Of a DNA stretch of 64,000 bases, positions 33,717-42,373 are shown in pieces. Both the position numbers and the translations under genes were made by a program. The first letter of the stretch is position 1. Every line of letters starts with the position of its first letter. Source of the DNA: a beta proteobacterium KB13 (GTDB taxonomy: Bacteria > Pseudomonadota > Gammaproteobacteria > Burkholderiales > Methylophilaceae); contig DS995299.1 in the NCBI GenBank assembly GCA_000156155.1, positions 273,827-337,826 of the forward strand, given 5' to 3'. The notes beneath the pieces are model-generated. The model had not been told where the DNA came from. It searched no databases and saw only the letters and a list, made by a program, of their open reading frames with translations.

Positions 33717-34487
33717 ATGTTAAATTTTTATTCAAATATAAAAAGTTTCGAAGATGTTAGTTTTGATGAACTTTTCAACGTCAAAGGAAACATCGTTCGC
33801 TCAAGTAAAAATAGAGAAACAGTAGAATTTCTTTTCAAAAATAAAAAATATTTTATTAAGAGATTTTCAAAAGGATCGGTTTTTCAAAATTTATTGAACA
33901 AACTTGGTATTCTTAAAGATATTAGCAATGCTGTAAATGAACATAGTGCTTATGAAATTTTGCAAGATATTGGTATTGAAACACCAAAATTAGTTTGTTA
34001 TGGAAATGAAAAAAAGATCTGGAATAATCGTTCATTTGTAATTTCCGAGGAGATTAAAAATTTTGAACAACTTGATTTTTTCTTTAGTAAAAAGAAATAC
34101 CAAAAAGACAAAAAAAACTACCAAGATCGGATTTATAAAAAAGTAGTTCATATCATTAATAAACTTCATCAGAACGGAATTGTTCATCATGACCTATATC
34201 TGTGTCATTTTTTACTTGATCTTAATTCATTGGATAATAAAAAAAATATTAAAATATATTTAATTGATTTCCATAGGCTTGAAAAAAAGACAAAAGTTTC
34301 CTCAAAGTGGATTAGTAAAGAATTAGGTGATTTATTATTTTCTATAAAATTTTTTGGTAATGAGGATCGTTTCCAAAAAATATTAAAGACTAACTACTTC
34401 AATAAGAACTTCCTGGAAAACCATAAAATGGATATTCATGAGAGAGCCACTTTAATGTTAAAGAAATATAAAAATAAATATGCTTGA
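33717..34487 (+). CDS. WaaP-type lipopolysaccharide core heptose kinase
   Basis: A 256-residue protein kinase-like enzyme of the WaaP/InaA family. The phosphate-anchoring Lys is at K48 (YFIKRF). The catalytic loop VHHDLYLCHFLLD has D159, and the metal-binding Asp is D184 in YLIDFHRL. The late KELGDLLFSI block matches the WaaP signature. WaaP phosphorylates heptose in the inner core, stabilising the outer membrane. It overlaps the following two-kinase gene by 8 bp. WaaP itself is the nearest known relative, but another core kinase (WapP/WapQ type) is possible. Confidence 0.85.
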   Translation: MLNFYSNIKSFEDVSFDELFNVKGNIVRSSKNRETVEFLFKNKKYFIKRFSKGSVFQNLLNKLGILKDISNAVNEHSAYEILQDIGIETPKLVCYGNEKKIWNNRSFVISEEIKNFEQLDFFFSKKKYQKDKKNYQDRIYKKVVHIINKLHQNGIVHHDLYLCHFLLDLNSLDNKKNIKIYLIDFHRLEKKTKVSSKWISKELGDLLFSIKFFGNEDRFQKILKTNYFNKNFLENHKMDIHERATLMLKKYKNKYA

Positions 34488-35766
34488 TATAAATAATTTT
34501 AAATTTACAAAAGTGCTAAGAGAAATTCCTGGTAAAAGAAGAGTTGTTGAGGCTAGCTCTAGAGGGAAAAACTATATAGTAAAATTTTTTAAAAAAAAGA
34601 ACTTGTATGCAAAAGAAATAAGAGGTTCGTTTTATTTTAATCAAGCGGAAATACTAACTCCAAAAGTTTTATCATTTGGAAAATTAAATGATGAATATTA
34701 TATTATTTTTGAAAAAATCAACGATGCAATTACTGTTGAAGAATTTTTACATAGCGATGAACCATTAACAAAAAAGTACAATATTGTTAATGAAGTTTTG
34801 TTACTAAATAAAAAATTATTTAAAAAAAACTTTATTCAGCTAGATAATTATTTTAAAAATTATTTAATCTCTCATGAAAAAATATACATGATTGATGGAG
34901 GCTTAGTTAAAAAAATTATTTTTTTTAAAGCTTTGCGAAAGTTTTTAAATTTCAGTCTAATTTCATCAAAAATCGATCCGGATATTCTTTCCAATGAGAC
35001 CTCATTTTATAACTTTAAAATTTTAGATTTTATCCATAAAAAAATTGTTAGTTATAATGTGCACAAATCATTAATGAAGTTTCAATTAAAAACATTAAGA
35101 AACTCATCTCAATTTGAGAAGATTTTAACGTTTAGATCTTTAATTTATAAGCAAAAAGATTTTAACTTTGATTTTCGAAAGATCGACAATTTATTACAAA
35201 ATGCTGAAATTATTAAAAAAGGTAATACTTGCACAGTCTTTTGTCATAAAAATTTAGTAGTAAAAAGATACAATATTAAAAGTTTTATACATTTTATTAA
35301 GTTGCAATTTATTAAGTCAAGGGGTAAAAACTCTTGGCAGATATCAAATACTCTTCAGTTAATAAATATTCCATGTCCAAAACCATATTTTTACTATGAG
35401 AAAAAATTTCTTTTTTTTAGACTAGCTAGTTACTTTGCAATGGAAAAAATTGATGGCATAGACATTGTCAGTTACCAAGAATTTATTAAAAATAATTCTG
35501 AGACTAAAGTTTTAAAAGAAAAAATTTTTAATCTTTTTGATAAATTTATTTATTTTAAATTTATCCATGGTGACTTTAAGAAAACAAATATTTTAGTCGA
35601 TAATAAAATGCAAATAAGGTTGATTGACTTTGATAAATCATTTTTCTCAATGAGCCAATCCATATATAATTACAAAGTTAAAAAACAGTTAGCTCGTTTT
35701 CTCTCGAATTGGAAAAACAAATCAAAATTTCTAACAGCGATTAGATCTTTGGAAAAAATAATATGA
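34480..35766 (+). CDS. Tandem double kinase-like protein (WaaP/InaA superfamily)
   Basis: A 428-residue protein with two kinase-like units in tandem. Unit 1 (about 1-200) keeps Lys35 (YIVKFF), a catalytic-loop Asp122 (QLDNYFKNYLI) and Asp139 (MIDGG), but has lost the His of the loop. Unit 2 (about 240-428) keeps Lys262, the full HGDFKKTNILVD loop (D365, N370) and D383 (LIDFDKS), so it looks fully active. Placement after the WaaP-like gene (8-bp overlap) and before a carbamoyltransferase (4-bp overlap) suggests LPS core modification. The acceptor is unknown. The gene is very AT-rich. Confidence 0.75.
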   Translation: MLDINNFKFTKVLREIPGKRRVVEASSRGKNYIVKFFKKKNLYAKEIRGSFYFNQAEILTPKVLSFGKLNDEYYIIFEKINDAITVEEFLHSDEPLTKKYNIVNEVLLLNKKLFKKNFIQLDNYFKNYLISHEKIYMIDGGLVKKIIFFKALRKFLNFSLISSKIDPDILSNETSFYNFKILDFIHKKIVSYNVHKSLMKFQLKTLRNSSQFEKILTFRSLIYKQKDFNFDFRKIDNLLQNAEIIKKGNTCTVFCHKNLVVKRYNIKSFIHFIKLQFIKSRGKNSWQISNTLQLINIPCPKPYFYYEKKFLFFRLASYFAMEKIDGIDIVSYQEFIKNNSETKVLKEKIFNLFDKFIYFKFIHGDFKKTNILVDNKMQIRLIDFDKSFFSMSQSIYNYKVKKQLARFLSNWKNKSKFLTAIRSLEKII

Positions 35767-37487
35767 AAATTTTAGGTATATCAGGCGTCCTTGGACACGA
35801 TGCTTCGGCTGCATTGATTATAGATGGTAAAATTGTAGCGGCTGCCGAAGAAGAGAGGTTTATTCGAGACAAGCATGCTAAAAATTTATTCCCTGTTGAA
35901 GCAGCTAAATATTGTTTAACTGAAGGTGGATTAAATCCTGAAGATGTCGATATTGTGACATTCCCCTACGCAAAAATACCTTTTTTCAGCAAAGCTCGTT
36001 GGCATTATGCAAAAAGATATTGGTATGCACCTGATAGAGCTCTTGATGCTATCTTTAATGGTAATCGCAGATTCAGAAGGAACTTAAACAAAGCAAAAGA
36101 TTTAATGACTTCATTAAATATTAATAAAGCAGAAATAATACCTGTGGAGCACCATTTATCACATGCATCAAGCGCTTATCATTTGTCAGGGTTCAAAGAA
36201 AAAACTGCTATCGTTGGGATTGATGGAAAAGGGGAGTATGCAACGACTTTCTTTGGCTATGGAGAAAATGGAAAAATACATAAAATAAAGGAATTTTATG
36301 ACCCTGAATCACTTGGCGGTCTTTATGGTGCCATTACTGAATTTTTAGGCTTTGACATGCTTGACGGTGAGTTCAAAGTTATGGGCATGGCCCCATATGG
36401 AGATCCATCATTGTATGATTTTTCGAATTTAGTTTCTTTTAAAAAAGGTCAATTAAAAGTTAATACGGATCTAGTTAACGTCATTGGCTTGAGAAGATTC
36501 AAAGAAAATGGAAAAGGATATTATTTTTCACCAAAGTTTGTGGATATGTATGGCAAAAAAAGAAGTGGCGATGAAATTGATTTACCTTATATTCATTATG
36601 CAGCATCCATTCAAAATAAACTTGAGGAAATTGCTCTTCAAATGATCGACTACTACCTTGGGGACATCATAAGGGAAACTGGAAAAATATGCATGGCCGG
36701 TGGCGTCGCGCTAAATGTAAAACTTAACCAAAAAATTATTGATCTTCCTCACGTTAAAGAATTATTTGTGCAACCTGCTTCAGGGGATTCTGGAACTTCA
36801 CTTGGAGCCGCCACATATGTTTCATCAATCCATGATAATAAAATTAATTCCATTAAAAAAATGGAACATGTTTACTTGGGACCTAGTTATTCATCAAAAG
36901 AATGCTTAGATGCTTGTAAAAATCATAGCTCTAAACCAAAATTTACTAAAATTAGTGATCCGGCAAAAGTTGGTGCAGAAATTTTAGCTGCTGGGAATCC
37001 TTTAGCATGGTTTCAAGGTCGAATGGAGTTTGGACCAAGAGCGCTTGGATGTCGAAGTATCCTGGGCGATCCAACAACACCTAAGATATCGGATAAAATC
37101 AACGAGCAAATAAAATATAGAGAGCGTTGGAGACCTTTTTGTCCAAGCATTTTAGAAGAATATGCTGAGTCTATTATTGGATCCAAGCATCCTTCGCCAT
37201 TTATGACATTCACATTTAATGTTCAGCCGGAGTGGATAAAAAAAATACCTGAGGTAGTGCATGAAGATAAAACAATCAGAGTGCAGGTTGTGAATGAAAA
37301 AACAAATAAAGTATACTATCAGCTCCTTAAAAACTTTATGTCGCTCAAGGGCGTCCCGGTTGTTTTAAATACATCATTAAATAGAAGAGGTGAACCAATG
37401 GTTTGTTCGCCTGAAGATGCCTTAAATATGTTTTTTGGATGCGACTTAGAATTTATGATTATGGAAAATATACTAGTAACAAAATAA
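35763..37487 (+). CDS. NodU/CmcH-family carbamoyltransferase, probably LPS core
   Basis: A 574-residue O-carbamoyltransferase. The N-terminal ASKHA-like Kae1-type domain starts ILGISGVLGHDASAALI and has metal-binding HHLSHASSAYHLSG near residue 130. The C-terminal YrdC-like part includes GRMEFGPRALGCRSILGDP near 420 and VVLNTSLNRRGEPMVCSPEDAL near 535. Such enzymes transfer the carbamoyl group of carbamoyl phosphate to sugar hydroxyls. Next to WaaP-type kinases it resembles WapO, which carbamoylates core heptose in Pseudomonas. The role here is inferred from this context. Its substrate could come from CarAB, encoded at 52-56 kb. Confidence 0.9.
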   Translation: MKILGISGVLGHDASAALIIDGKIVAAAEEERFIRDKHAKNLFPVEAAKYCLTEGGLNPEDVDIVTFPYAKIPFFSKARWHYAKRYWYAPDRALDAIFNGNRRFRRNLNKAKDLMTSLNINKAEIIPVEHHLSHASSAYHLSGFKEKTAIVGIDGKGEYATTFFGYGENGKIHKIKEFYDPESLGGLYGAITEFLGFDMLDGEFKVMGMAPYGDPSLYDFSNLVSFKKGQLKVNTDLVNVIGLRRFKENGKGYYFSPKFVDMYGKKRSGDEIDLPYIHYAASIQNKLEEIALQMIDYYLGDIIRETGKICMAGGVALNVKLNQKIIDLPHVKELFVQPASGDSGTSLGAATYVSSIHDNKINSIKKMEHVYLGPSYSSKECLDACKNHSSKPKFTKISDPAKVGAEILAAGNPLAWFQGRMEFGPRALGCRSILGDPTTPKISDKINEQIKYRERWRPFCPSILEEYAESIIGSKHPSPFMTFTFNVQPEWIKKIPEVVHEDKTIRVQVVNEKTNKVYYQLLKNFMSLKGVPVVLNTSLNRRGEPMVCSPEDALNMFFGCDLEFMIMENILVTK

Positions 37488-37499
37488 ATACCTTGGATT

Positions 37500-39317
37500 A
37501 TGAAAAATTTAATACTTGAATTAGCTGAAAAAATTAAAGAGAAAAGTAGACCGACACGATCGGCTTACCTTAAAAGATTAAAAACAATGAAAAATAGAGA
37601 TCGAGGTTCTGATCGTCTCGGTTGCGCAAATGTGGCTCATGCATTTGCATCATTATCACCTGATAAGAGACTCACTATTGTTCAAGAAAAGAGGCCTAAT
37701 TTAGCAGTTGTTACTGCCTACAACGATATGCTGTCCGCCCATAAACCCTACGAGGATTACCCTGAGCTAATCAGAGCGGTTGCCAGCGAAAATGGTTCTA
37801 CAGTGCAAGTTGCAGCTGGTGTTCCAGCTATGTGTGATGGTGTGACCCAGGGCGAACCTGGAATGGAATTAAGTTTATTTTCAAGAGACACAATTGCCAT
37901 GAGCACTTCAGTTGGTTTGTCGCATGATGTTTTTGACGGATCATTACTGCTAGGCATTTGTGACAAAATTGTTCCTGGACTACTCATAGGAGCTTTACAT
38001 TTTGGACACTTGCCAGCCATATTTATTCCAGCTGGCCCTATGTCAACTGGTATAGATAACACATCAAAATCTAAGGTTCGCGAGCAATATGCTCTTGGCA
38101 AGGTTGGCAGAAAAGAGTTGTTGGATTCTGAATCAAAAGCATATCACGGCGAGGGTACATGCACGTTTTATGGAACGGCAAATAGTAATCAAATGTTGTT
38201 AGAGGCGATGGGTCTTCATGTTCCTGGAGCAGCATTTATTCATCCAAGAGACGATGCACGAAATGAGTTAACTTCTGAAGCTGTTCGGATGTTGATAAAA
38301 AATGTTAACGACACCAAAACATCATTTGCCTTAGGTGAAATGGTTGACGAGAAAGTGATTATTAACGCAATGGCTGCTTTATTGGCGACTGGTGGATCAA
38401 CAAATCACTTAATTCATTGGGTTGCAATTGCGAGAGCTGCAGGAATAATGATTGATTGGACAGATTTTCATGAGCTTGCTAAAGCTGTGCCTTTATTAGC
38501 CAGTGTCTACCCAAATGGCGTAGCCGATGTTAATCAGTTTCAAGAAGCAGGTGGCCCAAGTTTTGTTATCAGAGAATTATTAGAAAATGGCTGCATGTTT
38601 AATGATGTGTTAACTGTTGCTGGACCTGGTATGGAAAAATACGGACAAAAATTATCTGTAGCCGGAAAGACTCTATCATGGACAGATTTTCCTAAGTCAT
38701 CTGGTGATGACACTATTGTGAGAACACATGAAAAACCATTCTCAGAAACTGGTGGTTTAAAACTATTAAAAGGAAATGTCGGTCGGTCTGTTATGAAGAC
38801 ATCTGCGATCCCAGAAGACAAATATATAATTGAAGGACCAGCTATGATCTTTGATTCTCAGGAGGAATTGCTTGAGGCATTTGATGAAGGAAAGCTGGAA
38901 AAAGATTTTATTGCGGTTGTTCGTTTTCAAGGGCCCAAAGCAAATGGGATGCCTGAGCTTCATAAACTGACGCCACCATTATCTGTTTTGCAAAATAAGG
39001 GATTTAAGGTGGCTATTGTGACCGATGGCAGAATGAGTGGCGCCTCAGGAAAAGTTCCTGCAGCCATTCATATGAGCCCAGAGGCTGCATTAGGTGGAGC
39101 CATTGCCAAAATTCGTGAGGGTGATATGTTAAGAATTAATGCCACCGTTGGCTCATTAAATGTCTTAGTGGATGAAGATACATGGTTTGAAAGAAAGGTT
39201 GAAACACTTTCTGAAAACAAAAAACAAAATAATAGCCACGGCATGGGTCGAGAGCTTTTTGGAGCCCTAAGAAAAAATGTGCTAACCGCCGAAGAAGGCG
39301 CAGTCACTTGGATTTAA
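37500..39317 (+). CDS. edd: Phosphogluconate dehydratase
   Basis: A 605-residue IlvD/Edd-family dehydratase that converts 6-phosphogluconate to KDPG. The family's [4Fe-4S] cysteines are present in GCANVAHA (near residue 41), CDGVTQGEPGMELS (near 120) and GICDKIVPG. The Edd-type segments GTCTFYGTANSNQMLLEAMG, GGSTNHLIHW and DGRMSGASGKVPAAIH are intact, and length matches Edd (about 603) more than the shorter IlvD. It is coupled to eda 13 bp downstream. In methylotrophs the same pair cleaves hexose phosphate in the KDPG variant of the ribulose monophosphate cycle. Confidence 0.95.
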   Translation: MKNLILELAEKIKEKSRPTRSAYLKRLKTMKNRDRGSDRLGCANVAHAFASLSPDKRLTIVQEKRPNLAVVTAYNDMLSAHKPYEDYPELIRAVASENGSTVQVAAGVPAMCDGVTQGEPGMELSLFSRDTIAMSTSVGLSHDVFDGSLLLGICDKIVPGLLIGALHFGHLPAIFIPAGPMSTGIDNTSKSKVREQYALGKVGRKELLDSESKAYHGEGTCTFYGTANSNQMLLEAMGLHVPGAAFIHPRDDARNELTSEAVRMLIKNVNDTKTSFALGEMVDEKVIINAMAALLATGGSTNHLIHWVAIARAAGIMIDWTDFHELAKAVPLLASVYPNGVADVNQFQEAGGPSFVIRELLENGCMFNDVLTVAGPGMEKYGQKLSVAGKTLSWTDFPKSSGDDTIVRTHEKPFSETGGLKLLKGNVGRSVMKTSAIPEDKYIIEGPAMIFDSQEELLEAFDEGKLEKDFIAVVRFQGPKANGMPELHKLTPPLSVLQNKGFKVAIVTDGRMSGASGKVPAAIHMSPEAALGGAIAKIREGDMLRINATVGSLNVLVDEDTWFERKVETLSENKKQNNSHGMGRELFGALRKNVLTAEEGAVTWI

Positions 39318-39330
39318 ATAAAGGAAATTA

Positions 39331-39954
39331 ATGAATACAAAAGATTTAGCTAGTTACGGTCCCGTTATACCAGTTATTGTGATTAACAAAATTGACGATG
39401 CATTACCTATCGCAGAAGCGCTTTTAGAAGGCGGAATTAGGGTTCTTGAAGTAACTATGCGTTCAGAATGTGCCCTTGATGCAATAGAATTAATCTCAAG
39501 CAAACTGCCTGAGGCAATTACTGGAGCTGGAACTTTAAGGACTAAGTCTGACGCTGTTCAAGCGAAAAATGCCGGATCAAAATTTGCGGTCAGCCCAGGA
39601 TTTACTTCAGATTTATCAAATGAATGTAAAAGAATTGAGCTTCCTTTACTTCCAGGCGTATCCACTGGGAGTGAGGTCATGATGGCTGCAGATGAAGGCT
39701 ATGATTTCTTAAAACTTTTTCCTGCCGTAGCCGTTGGCGGTATAAATTTATTGAAAGGATTTGCAGGACCTTTCTCAAATATTCAATTCTGCCCAACAGG
39801 TGGAGTAAAGGTAGAAACAGCGCCTGATTTTTTGAGATTACCTAATGTACCAGTTTGTGGTGGAACTTGGTTAACGCCTAATCAGTTAGTTGATAATAAA
39901 GATTGGGCTGGAATTACCAAGCTTGCTGCCGAGGCTGCATCTATAAAAGTGTAA
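39331..39954 (+). CDS. eda: KHG/KDPG aldolase
   Basis: A 207-residue trimeric class I aldolase that splits KDPG into pyruvate and glyceraldehyde 3-phosphate. The catalytic Glu (EVTMRS), the GAGTLRT phosphate loop, VSPGFTSD and the Schiff-base Lys in FLKLFPA are all present. It completes the Entner-Doudoroff pair with edd. A ribosome-binding site (AAAGGAAA) precedes the ATG. Its TAA stop overlaps the HAD hydrolase start (TAATG). Confidence 0.96.
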   Translation: MNTKDLASYGPVIPVIVINKIDDALPIAEALLEGGIRVLEVTMRSECALDAIELISSKLPEAITGAGTLRTKSDAVQAKNAGSKFAVSPGFTSDLSNECKRIELPLLPGVSTGSEVMMAADEGYDFLKLFPAVAVGGINLLKGFAGPFSNIQFCPTGGVKVETAPDFLRLPNVPVCGGTWLTPNQLVDNKDWAGITKLAAEAASIKV

Positions 39955-40610
39955 TGGATCTCACAAAATACAACACCATCATATTTGATTGTGATGGTGT
40001 GTTATTAAATTCAAACTTTAAAAAATCTGAAGCCTATCGTTACGCAGCTATTGATTTTGGTGCAACAGAAGAACAAGCAGAAGAATTAGTTCAATATCAT
40101 GTTGAAAATACCGGTATTTCAAGATATGTAAAATTTGAATATTTCCTTACAAATATATTGCAACAGTCATTTAATGAAGAAGACTTTAGCTTTCTAATTA
40201 AATCTTTAAATCATCATGTATTAAAAATATTATATGATTGTGAAGTAGCAACTGGATTAGATGAGTTAAGAGACTTGACGAGAAATCAGCATTGGATGGT
40301 GATGAGTGGAGGAGATCAGGAAGAGGTAAGAACAATTTTAGCCTCAAAGCATCTTGACCATCTGTTTGATTATGGGATTTACGGCAGCCCAGATTCAAAA
40401 CACAAGATAGTAAAACATCATCTTGAAAATAACCATGATTTTATGCCAGCTATATTTTTAGGTGATGCGGAATATGACATTAAAACTGCTAAAAATTTTA
40501 ATCTCGATTTTATTTTTATTTCAGGATGGAGTGATTTTGGTGCCTGGGAAGAAACAGTAAAGAGGGAAAACATTATGTCTGTGAAGCATCTGAAAGATTT
40601 AATTATCTAG
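39954..40610 (+). CDS. HAD-IA family hydrolase (phosphatase)
   Basis: A 218-residue haloacid dehalogenase hydrolase. Motif I is IIFDCDGVLLNSN at 9-21 (nucleophile and acid Asp), followed by a cap (about 22-95), motif II MSGGDQEE and motif IV FLGDAEYDIKTAK. The start at the ATG overlapping the eda stop gives MDLTKYNTIIFD; an upstream in-frame ATG lies inside eda and is rejected. Substrate unknown: it could dephosphorylate a sugar phosphate of the ED/RuMP route or a nucleotide-sugar precursor. It converges with the GT2 gene, overlapping by 12 bp. Confidence 0.85.
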   Translation: MDLTKYNTIIFDCDGVLLNSNFKKSEAYRYAAIDFGATEEQAEELVQYHVENTGISRYVKFEYFLTNILQQSFNEEDFSFLIKSLNHHVLKILYDCEVATGLDELRDLTRNQHWMVMSGGDQEEVRTILASKHLDHLFDYGIYGSPDSKHKIVKHHLENNHDFMPAIFLGDAEYDIKTAKNFNLDFIFISGWSDFGAWEETVKRENIMSVKHLKDLII

Positions 40611-41387
40611 AGTATCATCCTTCAGTATTTCTTTAATTTCATTTTTATTCATGTAGCCGAAATAATCTTTGATTACTTTGTTAGCAGAACGAATTCCAAA
40701 TTCATCATTGATTGCCTGGGTGGCATGATTGATATGATTCACATATTTATTTAAATAATTAGATTCCAAAAAAATCATCTTATATCCAGCATGGATTAGT
40801 TTTTTATGAAGAACTTTACCGGCACTTTCATTATGATCTGAAAAAGATGAGTTAACTTTTTTAATAAGATCTGTTTTGTAAATTGCACAATGGCTCCTGA
40901 GATAATGATAGTCTTTATTAAAACGTTGATTGTTGATCTTATTTTTTTGTAATTTTTTGAATAGGTATTCGATATATTTACCTAACCTTTGAAAAATATT
41001 TTTGTATTCAAGCTTCCAGGATCCAACGCCAGCAACAGCAGGATCATCAAAAGGTTGCATTAAAATATTAAGCCAGTCTGGATGGATCATAAGGGTATCC
41101 GTATGAATTACAATGACATATGGGCTTTTTGTTTTTTTTAATGCTAAATCTAATGCTCTGGCATGGGACATTGGCCCCCCTTCGTTTGGAATACCATCCC
41201 TATGAATAAATTTAATCCATTTTAAACTTTTAAGATATTTTGAGGATTCATCATTTGAATTGTTATCAACGACAATAACATCTGCATGATTTAAATCTGT
41301 ATTTTTTCTAAGCAATCTGAGACAAACTTTTGTTAATTGGTATGTTTTGTAGTTTGGAACGATTATTGTTACTTGTTTAGAAGGCAT
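40599..41387 (-). CDS. Family 2 glycosyltransferase
   Basis: A 262-residue GT-A enzyme. QVTIIVPNYKTYQLTKVCLRLL begins the nucleotide-binding fold; VIVVDNNSNDESSKYL binds uridine nucleotides; HTDTLMIHPDWLN near residue 95 stands in place of the DxD metal motif. No membrane segment is seen. It overlaps waaF by 19 bp and is the last gene of a hrcA-hemH-hldD-hldE-waaF series on this strand, so a role in LPS core assembly is likely. The donor sugar is unknown. Confidence 0.85.
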   Translation of the reverse strand: MPSKQVTIIVPNYKTYQLTKVCLRLLRKNTDLNHADVIVVDNNSNDESSKYLKSLKWIKFIHRDGIPNEGGPMSHARALDLALKKTKSPYVIVIHTDTLMIHPDWLNILMQPFDDPAVAGVGSWKLEYKNIFQRLGKYIEYLFKKLQKNKINNQRFNKDYHYLRSHCAIYKTDLIKKVNSSFSDHNESAGKVLHKKLIHAGYKMIFLESNYLNKYVNHINHATQAINDEFGIRSANKVIKDYFGYMNKNEIKEILKDDTLDN

Positions 41388-42373
41388 ATGATTCTTTTAC
41401 AAATTTCTTTTTCATCGACTTTATTCATACAGTCAAAATGTTTCAGTGGACAGCGTCTTTCAAAGCAAGGGCTGCAATCAAGATTTAAATAATTAATTAC
41501 TGCTTCACTGTTTAGTGGGGGTGTATTGTTTGGGTCTGAGGATCCAAAGAAGCTATCCTGAGGAATATTAAGAGCTGCTGCAATGTGCATTAACCCAGAA
41601 TCATTGCTCAAAAAATATTGAGCACAAGCAATTACATCAATGCATTCACCTAGAGATGTTTTACCGGTAATATCAAAACATCTATATTTTGTAAGTTTAT
41701 TTATTTCATGATTTATTGTTTTGTCATTTGCAGAACCGATAAGTAAAATATTGTAATTCTCTTTAATTAAATTATTTGCTATATAAGCATATTTTTCTGA
41801 AGGTAAGATTTTGGCAGGGCCGTATTCTGCGCCACCAGAGATAATGATAAGATTTTCTATTGGAATTCTATTTTTTTTTAAAAAATTTTCACCATTTTTT
41901 TTATTGCTTACAATTTTTGGATTAATTAATTTAGGTGACGGGTATGAATTATTTTTTGATAGTTTTGTAAATTTGCGAATCGTAGGGTCGGAATTATTTT
42001 TAAGAACATTATTCAAAAAAAATGTCCTTAATTCACCAACATACCCAGTTCGTAATGGTATATTAGAAAAAGCAATATTCAGTAACGATTTAAAGGTATT
42101 GATGAGGAATATACATTCACTATAGCCTTCCTGCCTTAGTTCAAAACTTAACCTTAGCCTTTTAAATAAATCAAACTTCCCATGTTTAAATTCAAGAGGT
42201 ATTAATTTATCGATTTCAGGAAATCTTGATCCGATATCCATAGACCATCTGGGAGCCGCCAAATGAATTTCACTGTGGGGGTTTCTTTTTTTTAAATTTA
42301 CAAATAAGGAATGGGCCATTACCATATCACCCACCCAGGATGGACCAAAAATTAGAATCTTTTCATTTTTCAC
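41369..42373 (-). CDS. waaF: Lipopolysaccharide heptosyltransferase II (GT9)
   Basis: A 334-residue GT9 enzyme that adds heptose II. It starts at GTG with KILIFGPSWVGDMVMAHSLF, the WaaF-type N-terminus. IIISGGAEYGPAKILPSEKYAYIA (PGAE-like block) and the donor motif YFLSNDSGLMHIAAALNIPQDSFFGSSDP are intact. The C-terminal LDCSPCFERRCPLKHFDCM cysteine cluster is characteristic of WaaF. It overlaps hldE by 11 bp and the GT2 gene by 19 bp. Confidence 0.94.
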   Translation of the reverse strand: MKNEKILIFGPSWVGDMVMAHSLFVNLKKRNPHSEIHLAAPRWSMDIGSRFPEIDKLIPLEFKHGKFDLFKRLRLSFELRQEGYSECIFLINTFKSLLNIAFSNIPLRTGYVGELRTFFLNNVLKNNSDPTIRKFTKLSKNNSYPSPKLINPKIVSNKKNGENFLKKNRIPIENLIIISGGAEYGPAKILPSEKYAYIANNLIKENYNILLIGSANDKTINHEINKLTKYRCFDITGKTSLGECIDVIACAQYFLSNDSGLMHIAAALNIPQDSFFGSSDPNNTPPLNSEAVINYLNLDCSPCFERRCPLKHFDCMNKVDEKEICKRIICLLNK

